NCBI GenBank assembly: GCA_020744225.1
Contig: JAGMWG010000004.1
Location: 1 to 64,000 of the forward strand
Length of the DNA stretch: 64,000 bases
Source: Paraphoma chrysanthemicola
Taxonomy: Eukaryota; Ascomycota; Dothideomycetes; Pleosporales; Phaeosphaeriaceae
Reading direction: 5' to 3'
Each line of letters opens with the position of its first letter. Positions within the stretch are counted from its first letter, which is position 1. The translations under genes and the position numbers were made by a program. Under the pieces are notes generated by a model. That model saw nothing but the letters and a program-made list of their open reading frames with translations, had not been told where the DNA came from and did no database searches. Shown here in pieces: positions 41,372-52,863 of this stretch.

Positions 41372-42355
41372 GGTTGCGCCGGATGAATGGCGGTCAAGGA
41401 GACATGGCGTGCGTGAATCGTGTCGTCAGCGAGAGACGTGGTGAAGGTGCGGGTGGCGCTAGCGGAGGCTGGGGATGCGGGCGCCACAGCCGTGGACCTT
41501 GCATATGAGCCACTATGCAAGGTCCACGACAAGGCTACTTGCTTCGACGTCGCTTTCGATGAGGGCATACACTTTTCGGTTGATCGAGCATACCTTTTTC
41601 ACTGATAGTCCGTACCGCTTCGCCTGAACCGCATGCACACTCACCGCTCTTGTCCAGCAGCGATTAGGAGAAGGGTTGCGGGCGCAGCACGACATCCAGC
41701 AGACTAGTAAACAATCGATTAAGCTACAAGTCCTATCATCCATGAACAATCGAATCCTCCCGCCCAGTAAGTACATAGAGAATACTCCCTCCACGCAAGT
41801 GCAAAAAGCAACCCCTTTGACCCTGTTCACCCCCTTCAGCATCGTCCGAGATCTATGTGGGCCCATGCCAGACCGCATGAACGGTCGATCCGCCGAACCA
41901 GGTGCAAGGAGTGCAATGTCTTGCAGTGAAGATGTGGGTTTGCACAATCAAACTAATCACAAAGGCCCACATGCCACGCTTCGACTCATGAACGGGCCGT
42001 TTTAGAGACGACTAATCAATTCATTCAGCACGATTGCTATGAAGTCGATGGAATTCGATTTCCTCGAGCGGGAAGTATTGTTAAGCACGAGCATTGAATA
42101 TTCAAGATCTCACACATTAGCACATTTCAATACATCAAGAGTAATCTTCTCCAGCGACGAGACCCAGGAAGAAAAAAGGCTTTTAACCATTTGATATCGA
42201 CATGTAGGACTGTTTCTCGGAATTGATCTTCTTCAAGACCATCATACCTTTCGACAATAATGTTGCCTTCCTAATAATCTAACGTCCTCCATACTTGGTA
42301 CTCACCACATCCACTCGCCTTCTTCCCTTTCCCTTCTCCCCTCACCACTCTTCGC
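41372..42355. other. Intergenic
   Basis: No convincing gene. Contains the hairpin at 41491-41528. Open frames here lack protein-like composition. Confidence 0.4.
41491..41528. repeat. Perfect 15-bp hairpin with 8-nt loop
   Basis: CGTGGACCTTGCATA (41491-41505), loop TGAGCCAC, then the exact complement 41514-41528. No known fungal element recognised. It lies upstream of the MBL gene, in its possible promoter or leader. Confidence 0.7.
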
Positions 42356-42797
42356 TCAAAAACACTGAAACGCACTCGCGATCCCATCAAACCCAAAATC
42401 CGTAAGATTCACCGCCCCCGGCCCAAGAACATTAGAGTTATTCTTCTGAATCCACAAACTCTTGCCTTTACATCCTGCTTCACTACGCCCAACTCATTAG
42501 TATACATTTGATTCCTAATCCTAGCACACATCCACATGCGCTGCTACAAAGAGAACAAATACACGGGCGAACTTACTCGTAGACTTCACAACCATTTGCT
42601 AACCCAGCGTCTACAAACGCCCAACTCGCTTCGTTGTCGAAACCCTCTGGCGCAAGGTCTTTACACACCCAGCGATCCACGACCCATGAGCGCCGCACGC
42701 CTTGCCCGTTGGGCTCGGACGCGAGCGAGAAGACGACGCTTGCTGTTGTGCATGTGGCGCTGAGGAGCACGAGAAGTGGCGTGAGGATGGATTTCAT
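42356..42797 (-). CDS. Small secreted cysteine-containing protein
   Basis: Exons 42797-42577 and 42482-42356; 115 aa. A clear signal peptide (MKSILTPLLVLLSATCTTA) precedes a mature chain with four cysteines (WVCKDL, NGCEVY, AGCKGKS, FQCF), enough for two disulfides. The acceptor at 42483 (GCGTAG) was chosen because it joins NGCEVYD to EAGCKGKSLWIQ in frame and keeps the cysteines; nearer AGs give early stops. Resembles a widespread fungal small secreted protein pattern; could be an effector candidate or cell-surface factor. No toxin family recognised. Confidence 0.7.
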
Positions 42798-43680
42798 TCT
42801 GCGTTTTGACGTTGAAGGGTGGGATGGTGAGTAGAAGAGTTATCAATGGGAGCAATGCAGTGGCGTTTTGTGTTTCGCGTTACTTGTTTATCGTAGAGCT
42901 GAAGATGTGTAATGCTAACAAGCCACACGGGTGTATATATGCAAGGTACATTTCAAGTCCGTCATTCATCCAGCCACGTCAATATATACCCGCAACCTAC
43001 CAAACTTCAAGCTCATACCCTAGCATCTATTTTAAACTAGTTCGATGTTACCTCAATGAAGAAACACACCCCTCCAACCAATGTATTTCCAAAATCCGCA
43101 GAACTGGTGAGACATGCGACCGTGTGTCCTGATTTCCTTTCTGGGCCATGGAATCCTCTGTACATGCACGTGTGATAGGCTCATCTTGCGAGTAAGCTCG
43201 TATCGTACCGTGCATGATCCTCACCGGTTTGGCACGCCTTAGCTGAAGCCACAAAAAGTCTTGTTTGTACAAGAGGACACGGTCATTTCACCGCGGGGTG
43301 ATACTTTTATGCTCTGATGACCGCGTGCATCGTGCTTTGGGAATGCGATAATCCGTAGTGGAGAGGCGTGGAATGTGGAGGCTGACGTCATCTTACAGGC
43401 AGGCATACAGCACCAGACGTCGCAGCAATCTCGCAGCAACGTCGTAATAGGTCGTGCCCAGTCGAGTAAATGTTGCTTTTGACTTTTGCTCGCTCGCAGA
43501 ACACTGTGTCCAATGGTAAACGTTCTCAACATTGTCCCACATATAACAGGGCCGAAAAGAACTACGGGATTAAACAGGCACGAATCGATGCGGCACAGAC
43601 TTCACTTCACGATCAAATACACAAATGTGTAATGTGACATTCATTTCATGTGTCGTCTAACATACATACATCTCCACTGC
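42798..43680. other. Intergenic
   Basis: Promoter side of the small secreted protein gene and 3' side of the aldehyde dehydrogenase. Nothing recognised. Confidence 0.4.
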
Positions 43681-45217
43681 CTACGACTTGTAGACGTGGA
43701 TGACATGGGGGTTGAGGTAAGCAAGAAGACCAGTCTTGCCCCACTCGCCACCAATACCCGACTCCTTGTGTCCACCAAAGATGGCCTGTGGTGTTGGCTT
43801 CTCCCATGAGTTGACAAAGACTGAGCCAGCTTCTAGCCTTCGTGCAATCTTTGAGGCCTTCTCAACGTCCTTGCCCCACACGCAGGCGCCAAGACCCGAG
43901 GTGCTGTCGTTAGCACGGGCAATAACCTCCTCGAGGTCAGACCACGGCTGTGTTGGCACAATGGGGCCAAATGGCTCTTCTTGGATGATGCGCGAGTCGT
44001 TGGGTGGGTTGTCAATGATGGTGGGCTGGATGAAGAATCCCTTCGACGCGGCGACGTCGGGGCCGCCAGCCGCGAACGTGTAGCCCTTGGCCTTGCTGTC
44101 GGCAAAGAAGCCCTTAACCTTCTCGTACTGCATCTGGTTCTGTACGGGGCCAAGCAGGTTGTCGCCATCGTCTGGGTTTCCGACCTTGAAGGTCTTGGTA
44201 ACGTTGACCATCTCTTGCAGAAGCTCCTTGTAGATGGACTCGTGGATGTAGATGCGCTTGGTAGCCACGCACACTTGTCCAGAGTTCTGGAATGCTCCCA
44301 TGACAAGCTCGGGTGCAACTTTCTTGATGTCGACATCGGGAAGCACAATGGAGGCGTCGTTGCCTCCTAGCTCGAGGGTGACGCGCTTGAGGGTGCTGGC
44401 GGATGTCTCCATGACCTTCTTGCCTGTGGCAGTGGAACCAGTGAAGGAGATCTTCGCAATGTCGGGGTGTCTGCACATGCTCGCACCCAAGTCGTTGTTG
44501 CCGCCGACGACCTGGAGGACACCAGGAGGGAGGATTTCCTGCGCAAGCTCGACAAACTTGAGGGATGTGTATGGGGTGAAGGGCGAGGGCTTAACGACAA
44601 CGGTGTTTCCGGTCAAGAGCGCGGGCGCAATCTTGCCAGCGCTAAGGATGAGAGGGAAGTTCCATGGGCAGATGGCTAGGTGTGTCAGGACAGAAGCAAT
44701 TGAAGCTGGATCTTCTCTTACCTCCACAGACGCCCAGCGCCGTGTACTCAGTGTAGACAGTCTTCTCATCGTCCTCAAGCTTCTCGGTGGGAATCTCGAG
44801 AGTCAAGTGCCAGCCAATGAAGGCGGGGACGCCGCCGACCTCAGTCGCGGCAAATTTCCTCTGCAAAGCTGTCAGCACTGGACTTCTCTACAATTGTGAA
44901 GCGCAGCATACCGGCTTGCCAGACTCCTTGCAGAGCAGAGTGGTGAACTCATCACTGTGGTTGGCAAAGGCCTCCGCGAGCTTTCCGAGGTACTCCTTCC
45001 TCTTCTCAAGACCGGTGTCCCTCCATGCGGGGAATGCCTTCTTTGCTGCGGCAACGGCGTCGTTGAGGTCCTTCTCGCTCGCAATGGGAACGTCCCACAG
45101 CTCCTGGCCAGTGGCTGGATTTACACCGCGGTGGATCTTGTCAGAGCCCCTCTTTTCTGTGCCTACAATATTATAGAATTTTTCGAAGTCGAGGGTGGAA
45201 ACCTTTCCTGGAGACAT
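43681..45217 (-). CDS. Aldehyde dehydrogenase family protein
   Basis: Exons 45217-44912, 44860-44722 and 44675-43681; 479 aa. NAD(P)-dependent oxidation of an aldehyde. Landmarks: CPWNFPLILSAGKIAPALLT, GNTVVVKPSPFTPY, ISFTGSTATGKKVMETSAS, VTLELGGNDASIVLPD (general-base Glu), FQNSGQVCVATKRIYIH (catalytic Cys), EEPFGPIVPTQPW, GLGACVWGKD and FGGHKESGIGGEWGKTGL. All catalytic residues are present. Length is normal for the family. No peroxisomal or mitochondrial signal is obvious, so probably cytosolic. Exact substrate unknown. Confidence 0.95.
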
Positions 45218-46408
45218 GATGGCGGGTATATGGTATGTAGAGTGAAGAAAAATTGAGTTTAGAGACTTCAGGAAGCGGGGACAGAAGTCTACTTAACAGC
45301 AATCGCCCCCAGTACCTGCGCCCCCAAAACACGTGTTTTTACCCTCGGCAGAACCACAACAGCTTGTTACGACATGGTACAGCCGCTGATTCTGCTTGGC
45401 TGTGGAGCGCATTACCCCACTTCAGCATCAGAATCGCGGGGCATGAGTAGCTCACAGCTTAGTCTGCCGGTGTTAACACCGCACATCTCCGTGTGCATCC
45501 ACCCTACGACACATCATAGGCCGGTCTGGACGCTTACTGCCTGAATCAGGACAAGGCTGATGTGCGCTGATGCAGATTCGGTTCACGGTGTGGGGTGGCA
45601 ATATGCCGACTTTGCTCAAGATTTGAGTTTCGTGACAGGGAGTGATTGACGAAGCGGCATATCCGCGACAGTGGGCGGGCGGCTTGATGATGAACGCGAC
45701 ACCCAAATCACTAATCGGGACGAGCCAGACCGAGGCAAATCCTTGGCGTTAGTTAATCGTGTTTCGATGTCGTGAGGCTGCAGTCAGTGATGACTTGCAT
45801 GTCTTGACTCGGGTCATGGTGGTATCTATTCTTGAGAACTAGCACTTTACAAGTAATGTACAATCATGATCAAGAATATTCAGCGTGGAAGAAAGTGCAA
45901 AAAATTGGTCATGCGCGCCCAGTGTGAATGTGCCGTCTTGTTTCTAAAGCGTTATCAACACGACCAGAACGCCACTTCGGCAGTGCTCACGGCATGCTCG
46001 GGAATTGTAGGATCACACGGCTGAGCGGACGAAGACGTCGGGAACCAGTATCATCACAGTGTCAGCGCTCATCAGCCTGGCACCTTCAAAGATCGCCTGG
46101 ATTAATCAACGGGGATCCTGAAGCAGTTGCGGATTGTACAACCAACGCCTCTGTGGAACTGCGCTAGGAGCGGATAGTGGCCGCGGGTCAGCTAATTGCT
46201 CCTTGCCGTCTTACGTGCGTATTGTCGTGAATACCAACCTGAAGATTCTATACTCCTAGCAAAATGGAAGAGTGTGACCAGTTGAGTCAATGCTGGCAAT
46301 GAGAAGAGTCAATTCTATGTACAGCGACTCGAGAAACTATCAAAATAAGACTATGCGACAAAAGAAAGCATCGGTGGTATCCTAAACACATAAACGTGAA
46401 AAATGCGC
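45218..46408. other. Intergenic
   Basis: About 1.2 kb between the aldehyde dehydrogenase promoter and the 3' end of the copper ATPase gene. Only short frames; nothing recognised. Confidence 0.4.
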
Positions 46409-49400
46409 TCAGTTCTCGCCCATATCCCGCAATGGGACATATCCGGCCTCTTCCTTGTTCCTCTTCCTTGCTTCCCATGCATCTCTGATCCAGTCTACTG
46501 CACTTGCCATCACACCCTTCTTCTGGATCCTTTCCAATTCCAAATCCTTTTCGCTGACGTTGGCACCCGGATCCAGTAAGCTGACCTTCATCCAGCTCGG
46601 CCGATGCCAGAACTTAAGATGCAGGCTGCTCATCACCACACTCACTGACGAGGACGCCATGGCAGCACCGGCAGCCATGGGATGCAGTGACAGGCCCCAG
46701 GGAAGGAAAAAACCCATCGCAAATGGTAAGCCAATGAAGTTGTACATGCAGGCCCATGCGAGGTTGAGTTTAATGCGCCTAAAGATGGCCTTGCTGAGAA
46801 CCAAGGATGCCGGGATGGCGAGAAGATCGGTGTTGGACATGAGAACAATGGACGCGGCTTCCATCGCAACATCGGTGCCCGTGGAAAGGGCGATGCCGAC
46901 GTCCGCGGAAGCAAGAGCAGGAGAGTCGTTGATGCCATCGCCGACCATGCCGATGACTTGGCCACGTGATTGAAGGTCTGCTACGATAGCTTTCTTGTCG
47001 GAAGGAGTGGCAGAGGCATGCACGTCAGCGGCATCAATGCCAACTGCGGCTGCGACGACTAGAGCGGAGGCGGAAGTGTCGCCCGTGACGATGGAGGACG
47101 TAATGCCTAGACGACGAAGGGCCAGGACAGCAGCGCGGGCAGAGGGCTTGATGGTATCAGAAAGGCTCAAAGTTCCAGTGTAGGTGTTGCCAATGGCTGT
47201 GTGGATGGTAGTAATGCCAGCAGAGCGTGCCTGCCCGCGAGTATTGCCAGAGGCAGAGGGCGTCAAGGGCTCGTCGACAAAGTCTGGTACGTTGACACCC
47301 TCAGCTGTGAGAAAGGCGGCGTTACCGATGAGGACCTTGTAGCGCGTGCGTTCGCGAGAGAGGGCAGCTTCAACGTTGGCCGTAATGCCCTTGCCAACGA
47401 TGGCCTCGAAATCGCCGACTGCGCCATCGAGAATGCCATCTGGTCCGAGACGCAGATGCTCCTTTGCTGCGCCAACGATAGCCTTCGCAATCGGATGCTC
47501 AGAACCCATTTCAGCCAGCCCAATGAGGGTCCACCACAAATTCTTCTTTTGCGTGCTAGCCCATTCGCCTTGAATATCAGCCTTGCTGACACTCATCTTG
47601 CCAACTGTGAGCGTTCCCGTCTTGTCAAAGACGATGTGGGTGACGGTAGTGGCCGTCTCTAACGCAGCACCGCCCTTGACCAAGATACCGTTCTCAGCGC
47701 CAACACCGGTTCCAACCATGACGGCAGTCGGGGTTGCAAGTCCAAGAGCGCACGGACACGCGAAAACAATGACAGCAATGCAAAGCTTGACACAGACCAT
47801 AATCTTGCCTCCACTGGCATGGTCAAGAAAGACCTTGGGCGGATATGGCAGGACGTGGCTAAGAACCATCCAGGACACGAATGTAGCGAGACCAAGGGTG
47901 ATGATGATGGGCACAAAGTAACCGGCGACCGTGTCGGCCACGCGCTGGATCGGCGCACGGCTCGTCTGCGCTTCCTGAACGAGGCGGACAATCTGGCTGA
48001 GCTGTGTATCGCGACCAGCCCGAGTGACAACAAACTCCAAGCGGCCGGCACCATTGACGGTACCTGCCATTAGGATCGCTCCCTTCTTCTTCAGGATGGG
48101 CATAGCTTCGCCAGTGACCATGCTCTCATCGAGGTACGATTCGCCGCGCGTTACAGTACCATCGGCGGGAATCTTGTCACCTGGTCGAAGAATTACCACG
48201 TCGCCAACCTCGATGAGCTCAGTCGCAATGACTCTCTCTTCTGCATGGTTCCCATCCACGGAGTTGCGCATTGTCTTCTCATCACTGTCGAGATCCCAGC
48301 CTTCGGCAGCCTTTGCCGCAGCAATAGGGTCCGCGTAGATAGTGGCCATGGACGGAGCCAGCGACATGAGTCTTGAGAGTGCTTTCGACGTCTGCCCTTT
48401 GGCACTGTTCTCGAGGTATCGTCCCAGGCTGATGAAAGTGAAGAGCATGGTGCTCGTATCGAACAGCGTTGTTGGCTTTGTATGCTGTGAGCTAAGCAGT
48501 GATACGAGCATGGACGCCACACTGAAGAAGAAGGCAGCCGATGTGCCCAAGACAACTAGTACGTCCATGGTTGGCGAGCCGTGGCTAAGAGATTTGTATG
48601 CGGAGATGTAGAAGCGCTTGCCAATTCCAAATTGGACGGGAATGGTCAGAACGAGGCAGATAATGTCGCCTAGGTATAGACCGGGTATAATCCGAATGCC
48701 TCCGTAGTTGAGGAATGGTAGAAACATAGGAATGAACATGCTAGTAAGGAACACAGGGATAGCAAACGAAGCCGAAAAAATCACGGCACGCCTCCACTCT
48801 TGAATCTCCTTGGTCTTTGCGAGCGATTCCAGCTGGGCGTTGTTGTCGTCGAGGTCAGCTACAAGCGCATTGTAGCCTGCTGCCTCTATGGCTTCAACCG
48901 TAGCTCGAAGTCCGATGATTTGTGGATCTCGTTTGATAGTAGCTCGCGAGGTGCTGAAGTTGATGGTCGCAGAAAGGATACCAGGGCGTTTCTGCAGAAG
49001 AGCCTCGAGGTCCTGTGCAGCGTTTGGGTTTGGAAGGCCGTAGACTTTCAGATGCACCGGTCCGCTGCTATTGACAATCTGCTGCATGCTGCCATCGACT
49101 GAAGATAGCACTTGGGCATCGAATCCACGATCCTCAATAATCTCCACAATCTGGTCCTCTGTGAGCTTCGACGGGTCATGAACCAGGACAGCGCGGTTTG
49201 CCAGCAAGCTGATATTGAACTGGTAAACGCCCTCCACATCTTTGAACCCGCTCTCAATGGCTGAAGTGCACGCGCCGCAGGTCATGCCTTCGACGGACAC
49301 CGTGGTAGTCAGCGTCTTCTGTTTTCGACTACCCTTGCTCTTCTTTGGTGCTGTGGTTGCGGCGACAGTGTCCAGTACTTCTGCATCAAAGCCAACATCC

Positions 49401-49912
49401 TCTATTGTTTCCGCTAGCTTTTCTGGTGATATCATTGTTGTGTCGTGCTCAATGACTGCACGCTCGGATAGCAGCGATATGCTGAAATGCTTTATTCCGG
49501 CCACGTCCTTGAAGGCACCTTCCACGGCTGAGGTACATGCGCCGCATGTCATGCCGCCTACAGAAAGCGTGGTGGTGGCAGTTCCTGAACTCGTCACTTC
49601 TTCCTCGTCTTCCGAGTCGCTCAGGAAATGGTCCTCCGTTGTATGCGTCGTAGGCAGGTCCGTGGAGAGCACATCGGCGTCGAATCCTCTATCCTCGATA
49701 ACTTCCTTGACCTGGTCTGCCGATATTATTTCCGGATTGTGCTGAATGACTGCTCTCTCCATGACCAAGCTGATGGACACATTCCCAACCCCATCCACAC
49801 CCTGAAACCCAGACTCGATTGCGGAAGTACACGCGCCGCAAGTCATGCCCTCCACCTTCAGCGTCGTCGTCGCCATGTGCGCCGCTGCACGGCTCGCGGT
49901 GGGAGGAGCCAT
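46409..49912 (-). CDS. CCC2: Copper-transporting P1B-type ATPase (CCC2-like)
   Basis: 1167 aa, no intron. Three N-terminal metal-binding domains each contain GMTCGACTSA (first CxxC at residues 25-28). A fourth degenerate domain (VYGLPNPNAAQDLEALLQKR) lacks the cysteines. The core has the TGEAMPI actuator motif, the copper-site VFACPCALGLATPTAVM, phosphorylation motif FDKTGTL, nucleotide-binding GSEHPIAKAIVG and hinge GDGINDSPALASADVGIAL, with about eight membrane spans. It pumps Cu+ into the late Golgi for loading multicopper oxidases, or exports it. Start may be at residue 1 or at the methionine at 13. Confidence 0.95.
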   Translation of the reverse strand: MAPPTASRAAAHMATTTLKVEGMTCGACTSAIESGFQGVDGVGNVSISLVMERAVIQHNPEIISADQVKEVIEDRGFDADVLSTDLPTTHTTEDHFLSDSEDEEEVTSSGTATTTLSVGGMTCGACTSAVEGAFKDVAGIKHFSISLLSERAVIEHDTTMISPEKLAETIEDVGFDAEVLDTVAATTAPKKSKGSRKQKTLTTTVSVEGMTCGACTSAIESGFKDVEGVYQFNISLLANRAVLVHDPSKLTEDQIVEIIEDRGFDAQVLSSVDGSMQQIVNSSGPVHLKVYGLPNPNAAQDLEALLQKRPGILSATINFSTSRATIKRDPQIIGLRATVEAIEAAGYNALVADLDDNNAQLESLAKTKEIQEWRRAVIFSASFAIPVFLTSMFIPMFLPFLNYGGIRIIPGLYLGDIICLVLTIPVQFGIGKRFYISAYKSLSHGSPTMDVLVVLGTSAAFFFSVASMLVSLLSSQHTKPTTLFDTSTMLFTFISLGRYLENSAKGQTSKALSRLMSLAPSMATIYADPIAAAKAAEGWDLDSDEKTMRNSVDGNHAEERVIATELIEVGDVVILRPGDKIPADGTVTRGESYLDESMVTGEAMPILKKKGAILMAGTVNGAGRLEFVVTRAGRDTQLSQIVRLVQEAQTSRAPIQRVADTVAGYFVPIIITLGLATFVSWMVLSHVLPYPPKVFLDHASGGKIMVCVKLCIAVIVFACPCALGLATPTAVMVGTGVGAENGILVKGGAALETATTVTHIVFDKTGTLTVGKMSVSKADIQGEWASTQKKNLWWTLIGLAEMGSEHPIAKAIVGAAKEHLRLGPDGILDGAVGDFEAIVGKGITANVEAALSRERTRYKVLIGNAAFLTAEGVNVPDFVDEPLTPSASGNTRGQARSAGITTIHTAIGNTYTGTLSLSDTIKPSARAAVLALRRLGITSSIVTGDTSASALVVAAAVGIDAADVHASATPSDKKAIVADLQSRGQVIGMVGDGINDSPALASADVGIALSTGTDVAMEAASIVLMSNTDLLAIPASLVLSKAIFRRIKLNLAWACMYNFIGLPFAMGFFLPWGLSLHPMAAGAAMASSSVSVVMSSLHLKFWHRPSWMKVSLLDPGANVSEKDLELERIQKKGVMASAVDWIRDAWEARKRNKEEAGYVPLRDMGEN

Positions 49913-51146
49913 AGCGTCGAATGAAACGGCTTGCGATGCGCCTTGGCTGTACGAAAGGCGGACGTAGTCGCGCTGCCGACAGCGAAGAGGGTCGGGGCTA
50001 TCGCGATCTATTGCTAGAAGTTTGCAAAACGCTTCGGTACATGCGGCGCTCGGAATGTAAGCAGCACGCGGCTCGTGCGAGGCGAAGGATCGACGGCGGA
50101 TAGGAGAGGTTTATGGCGACATGCACCAAATAGATGTCGCGAGCAAAGGCCGACGATCGCGGGGAGCAAAAAAGAAAATCTGGGACGAATCTCGAAAGGC
50201 CAGCTTCCGGTAGTTGCCAGATGGCGAGGATTAATATGGCGATGGACGAGGTGCAGCAGCCACTTTGTTCCGGCGCTGAATAGCAAGGATCCGGTAAGGC
50301 GGGCCCGAAGTGGCGCTACTGGACTCCCGTAAGCTGATGATAGGTTGCTATTAATGAATGAAGCCACAACAGCTGAACACCGTGCGCGCCGTCTTTGTGA
50401 CCGCGAAACTGTGCGTCGAGAAGTCAGGTGCGAAGGAGCGGTCGAGGATGCAGATGTTTCTTGGTTTTGACGATGTGGTGGCAATGGCTGAAATGGTAGC
50501 GCTTCACAAGAGAAGTGTTTCGACTTGGCGGATTTGGGCCGATTCTGAAACAGGAAGCTCCCAGGGACGCTCGTATGAGACGTGCAGAGCCTCAGGGACA
50601 GCCGCGAGCATGTCTCGGTGCGTGAGACTTTTGTTCTGCAGTCTTACTGTACGCTTTGGTCTTGTGCTGTGTGCGCAGCGGCTTCAGCTACTGGTCAGCG
50701 GGCTCAGCCGAGAAGCCGCAGCTTGAGTCCGCAGCACACAGCCGTGAGATGAAGATAGATTGCTCGACGTCGCACATGATGGGCTGTAAATTGGTCCAGG
50801 ACCGAATCCTCCGAGTCGTGAAGATTTGAACCACTTCTCCGCGCGCTTCTTTCATCGGCATTCATGACTTGTATCTCGTATTCAGAAAGTCCGCCATGCC
50901 ATTAGACAAAGCTACTGGAGACCATGGAGAGCCGGTGATGGTGAGAACGCATGCCTGTAAGCGAGGCGGCGTGGCTGGTGTGCAGGGTGAAGCGCGGGGT
51001 GGTGGGGCAGTCGCGAACCACGCCAAGATCGCGCCTGGTAGCTGCCTGCTCCGACCTCTACAACAACAAGCTCGCAAACACTTTCAAGTCGACATTGAGC
51101 GTCACAGTCAACTCGACACAAGTATCGCTAGCATCTCGGATTCATC
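49913..51146. other. Intergenic, divergent promoters
   Basis: Separates the copper ATPase and COP9 subunit genes. No metal-response or other element confidently identified. Confidence 0.4.
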
Positions 51147-52008
51147 ATGGAGCAAACTAAGGCGCTCAACGCCCTCGAACCCTTCCTCGCCCTCAGCAAG
51201 TCCGCAACCTCACCACGAGCTGCATCGGACTTGATCACGCAAGCCACAAGTGCTCCCAACACATACGTCTTCGCCGAGTTGTTGCAGACGCCCAACATCC
51301 AGAACCTCCGGAGTTCAGAAGAGTACGCCTCGTACCTCACACTACTGGAGATCTTCGCCTGGGGATCGTGGGAGGACTACAAGGGTATGTTGGCTATGTA
51401 GAATCCACCTGCACGCGGTCTGACACGGTCCAGCACAACCAACTCTTCCAAAGCTCTCCGCTCAGCAACATCGAAAGCTTCTGCTCCTCTCATTACTCCC
51501 ACTATCAAGCTCACACACCACCCTCACCTACAAACACCTGCTCACCGCCCTCGACCTACCTACCACGCGCGCGCTAGAAGAGCTCATCACCAGCGCAATC
51601 TACACCGGCCTCATAACCGCCACCCTTGATCCCGCACAGTCACGAATCTCCGTCACCTCAGTCGCCCCATTGAGAGACCTCGCCCCAGGCTCACTACCCG
51701 CACTCCAGTCTACACTGCAAGCATGGTCACAGCGCTGCGATTCTGCCCTCGCGGATCTTGAAAAGCAAGTTGAGCGGGTCAAGCAAGAGGCCGTAGACCG
51801 GGAAAAGGTGCGTCGCAAGAAGGAGCGGGCCCTCGAAGCAGCGATGCAGGCAAACGACGAGAAGTCGGGTGGCAAGCGGGCAATGGGTCTCGGCAGCGAT
51901 GACGCCATGGAGATTGATGACGAAGGTGGAAGTGCTCGAACGACCCGAGGCAGCAAACGGGGTCCGCCAGGGTTCGGGGGCTTTGGTATAGGTAGACGAT
52001 TGGGTTGA
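51147..52008 (+). CDS. COP9 signalosome subunit 7-like (PCI domain)
   Basis: Exons 51147-51384 and 51434-52008; 270 aa. The splice joins WGSWEDYK to ATQPTLPKLSAQQHRKLLLL, the conserved entry to the PCI domain. Then LTYKHLLTALDLPTTRALEE and LITSAIYTGLITATLDPAQS (winged helix). A coiled coil follows (EKQVERVKQEAVDREKVRRK), then an acidic/Gly-rich tail (MEIDDEGGSARTTRG; GFGGFGIGRRLG). CSN7 is part of the eight-subunit complex that removes Nedd8 from cullins; in fungi it controls development and secondary metabolism. Confidence 0.85.
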
Positions 52009-52863
52009 AGTCTGCCCAATCGTGCCACTCGGGATGAAGCGGGAATGAAATGGCGTTGTCATCTAGCGTTCATGCATAGCGTGGAAGGAAGGAATGAGGG
52101 TGATTACAATGCTAGCCGTCCAATTCCATGGACACAGGTGAGCATCAGATAATGCTTAAGCACCTGCTGAACGCATACACCAGGCCTTCTACATTTGAAG
52201 TCTATACAGTCACAAATGGTATCTCACTTACCTTTCGTGACATACATGCAAGCGTTTAGATACCTCCAATACCTACTTCACCCTCTCCGGACCCATTTCT
52301 GTTGCAAAAGCCTGACTCCCAGGCAATTCCATTGGCCTCAAGCCCACCGACTGTTGGCCAAGCACATATGGCACCTCGCGTTGGACATTATGCGCATACT
52401 TGGGCGGCTCGTACGCAGAAGGCTGAAAGGCCGCAGGCTCACCATGACCGTCGCCTGATATGTTGCCTTTGCGGCGTGTCCGTCTCCCAACTATGACACC
52501 AATTGCGATGATGCAATAATGCCTCATGCTGCGCGGATGCCGATTCCACCTTTTGCACCAGTTGATAGGCCGCTGGATGAAAAGCTCTATTGCCTTATAC
52601 CCTCCCCGTATGACTCCATGTACCTACCCTTCTGCTCAGGTACCAGCTCCAGCTCACCATTGTGTAACCACTTCTTGCATGTGAGGCTCGCATTGATGGC
52701 CCGAAGATCCAGAAATCAAGTTGTGAAACAATCTAGTCCGGTACAAAGGCCAGTAAGTCGGACAATTGGGCCAACAGGTAGCATCTAGTGCAAGCCTGTT
52801 GATTGGTTGGTAAACCGACGCAAAGACGACCTTACTGATGTCCTCGACATTGTGATCCGTTCA
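52009..52863. other. Intergenic with one short open frame
   Basis: Mostly featureless. See the possible fragment at 52273-52527. Confidence 0.35.
52273..52527 (-). pseudogene. Possible C-terminal fragment of a membrane protein
   Basis: 84 codons: HYCIIAIGVIVGRRTRRKGN (short hydrophobic span with basic stop-transfer) then a Pro/Gln-rich tail (FQPSAYEPPKYAHNVQREVP) ending GPERVK. This resembles the cytosolic end of a fungal single-pass surface protein, but no upstream exon was found. Low confidence. Confidence 0.25.

Noticed and set aside
41513..41947. 144-codon minus-strand frame
   Set aside because: Starts within the hairpin region, has irregular Cys/Arg-rich composition and no domain. Likely chance.
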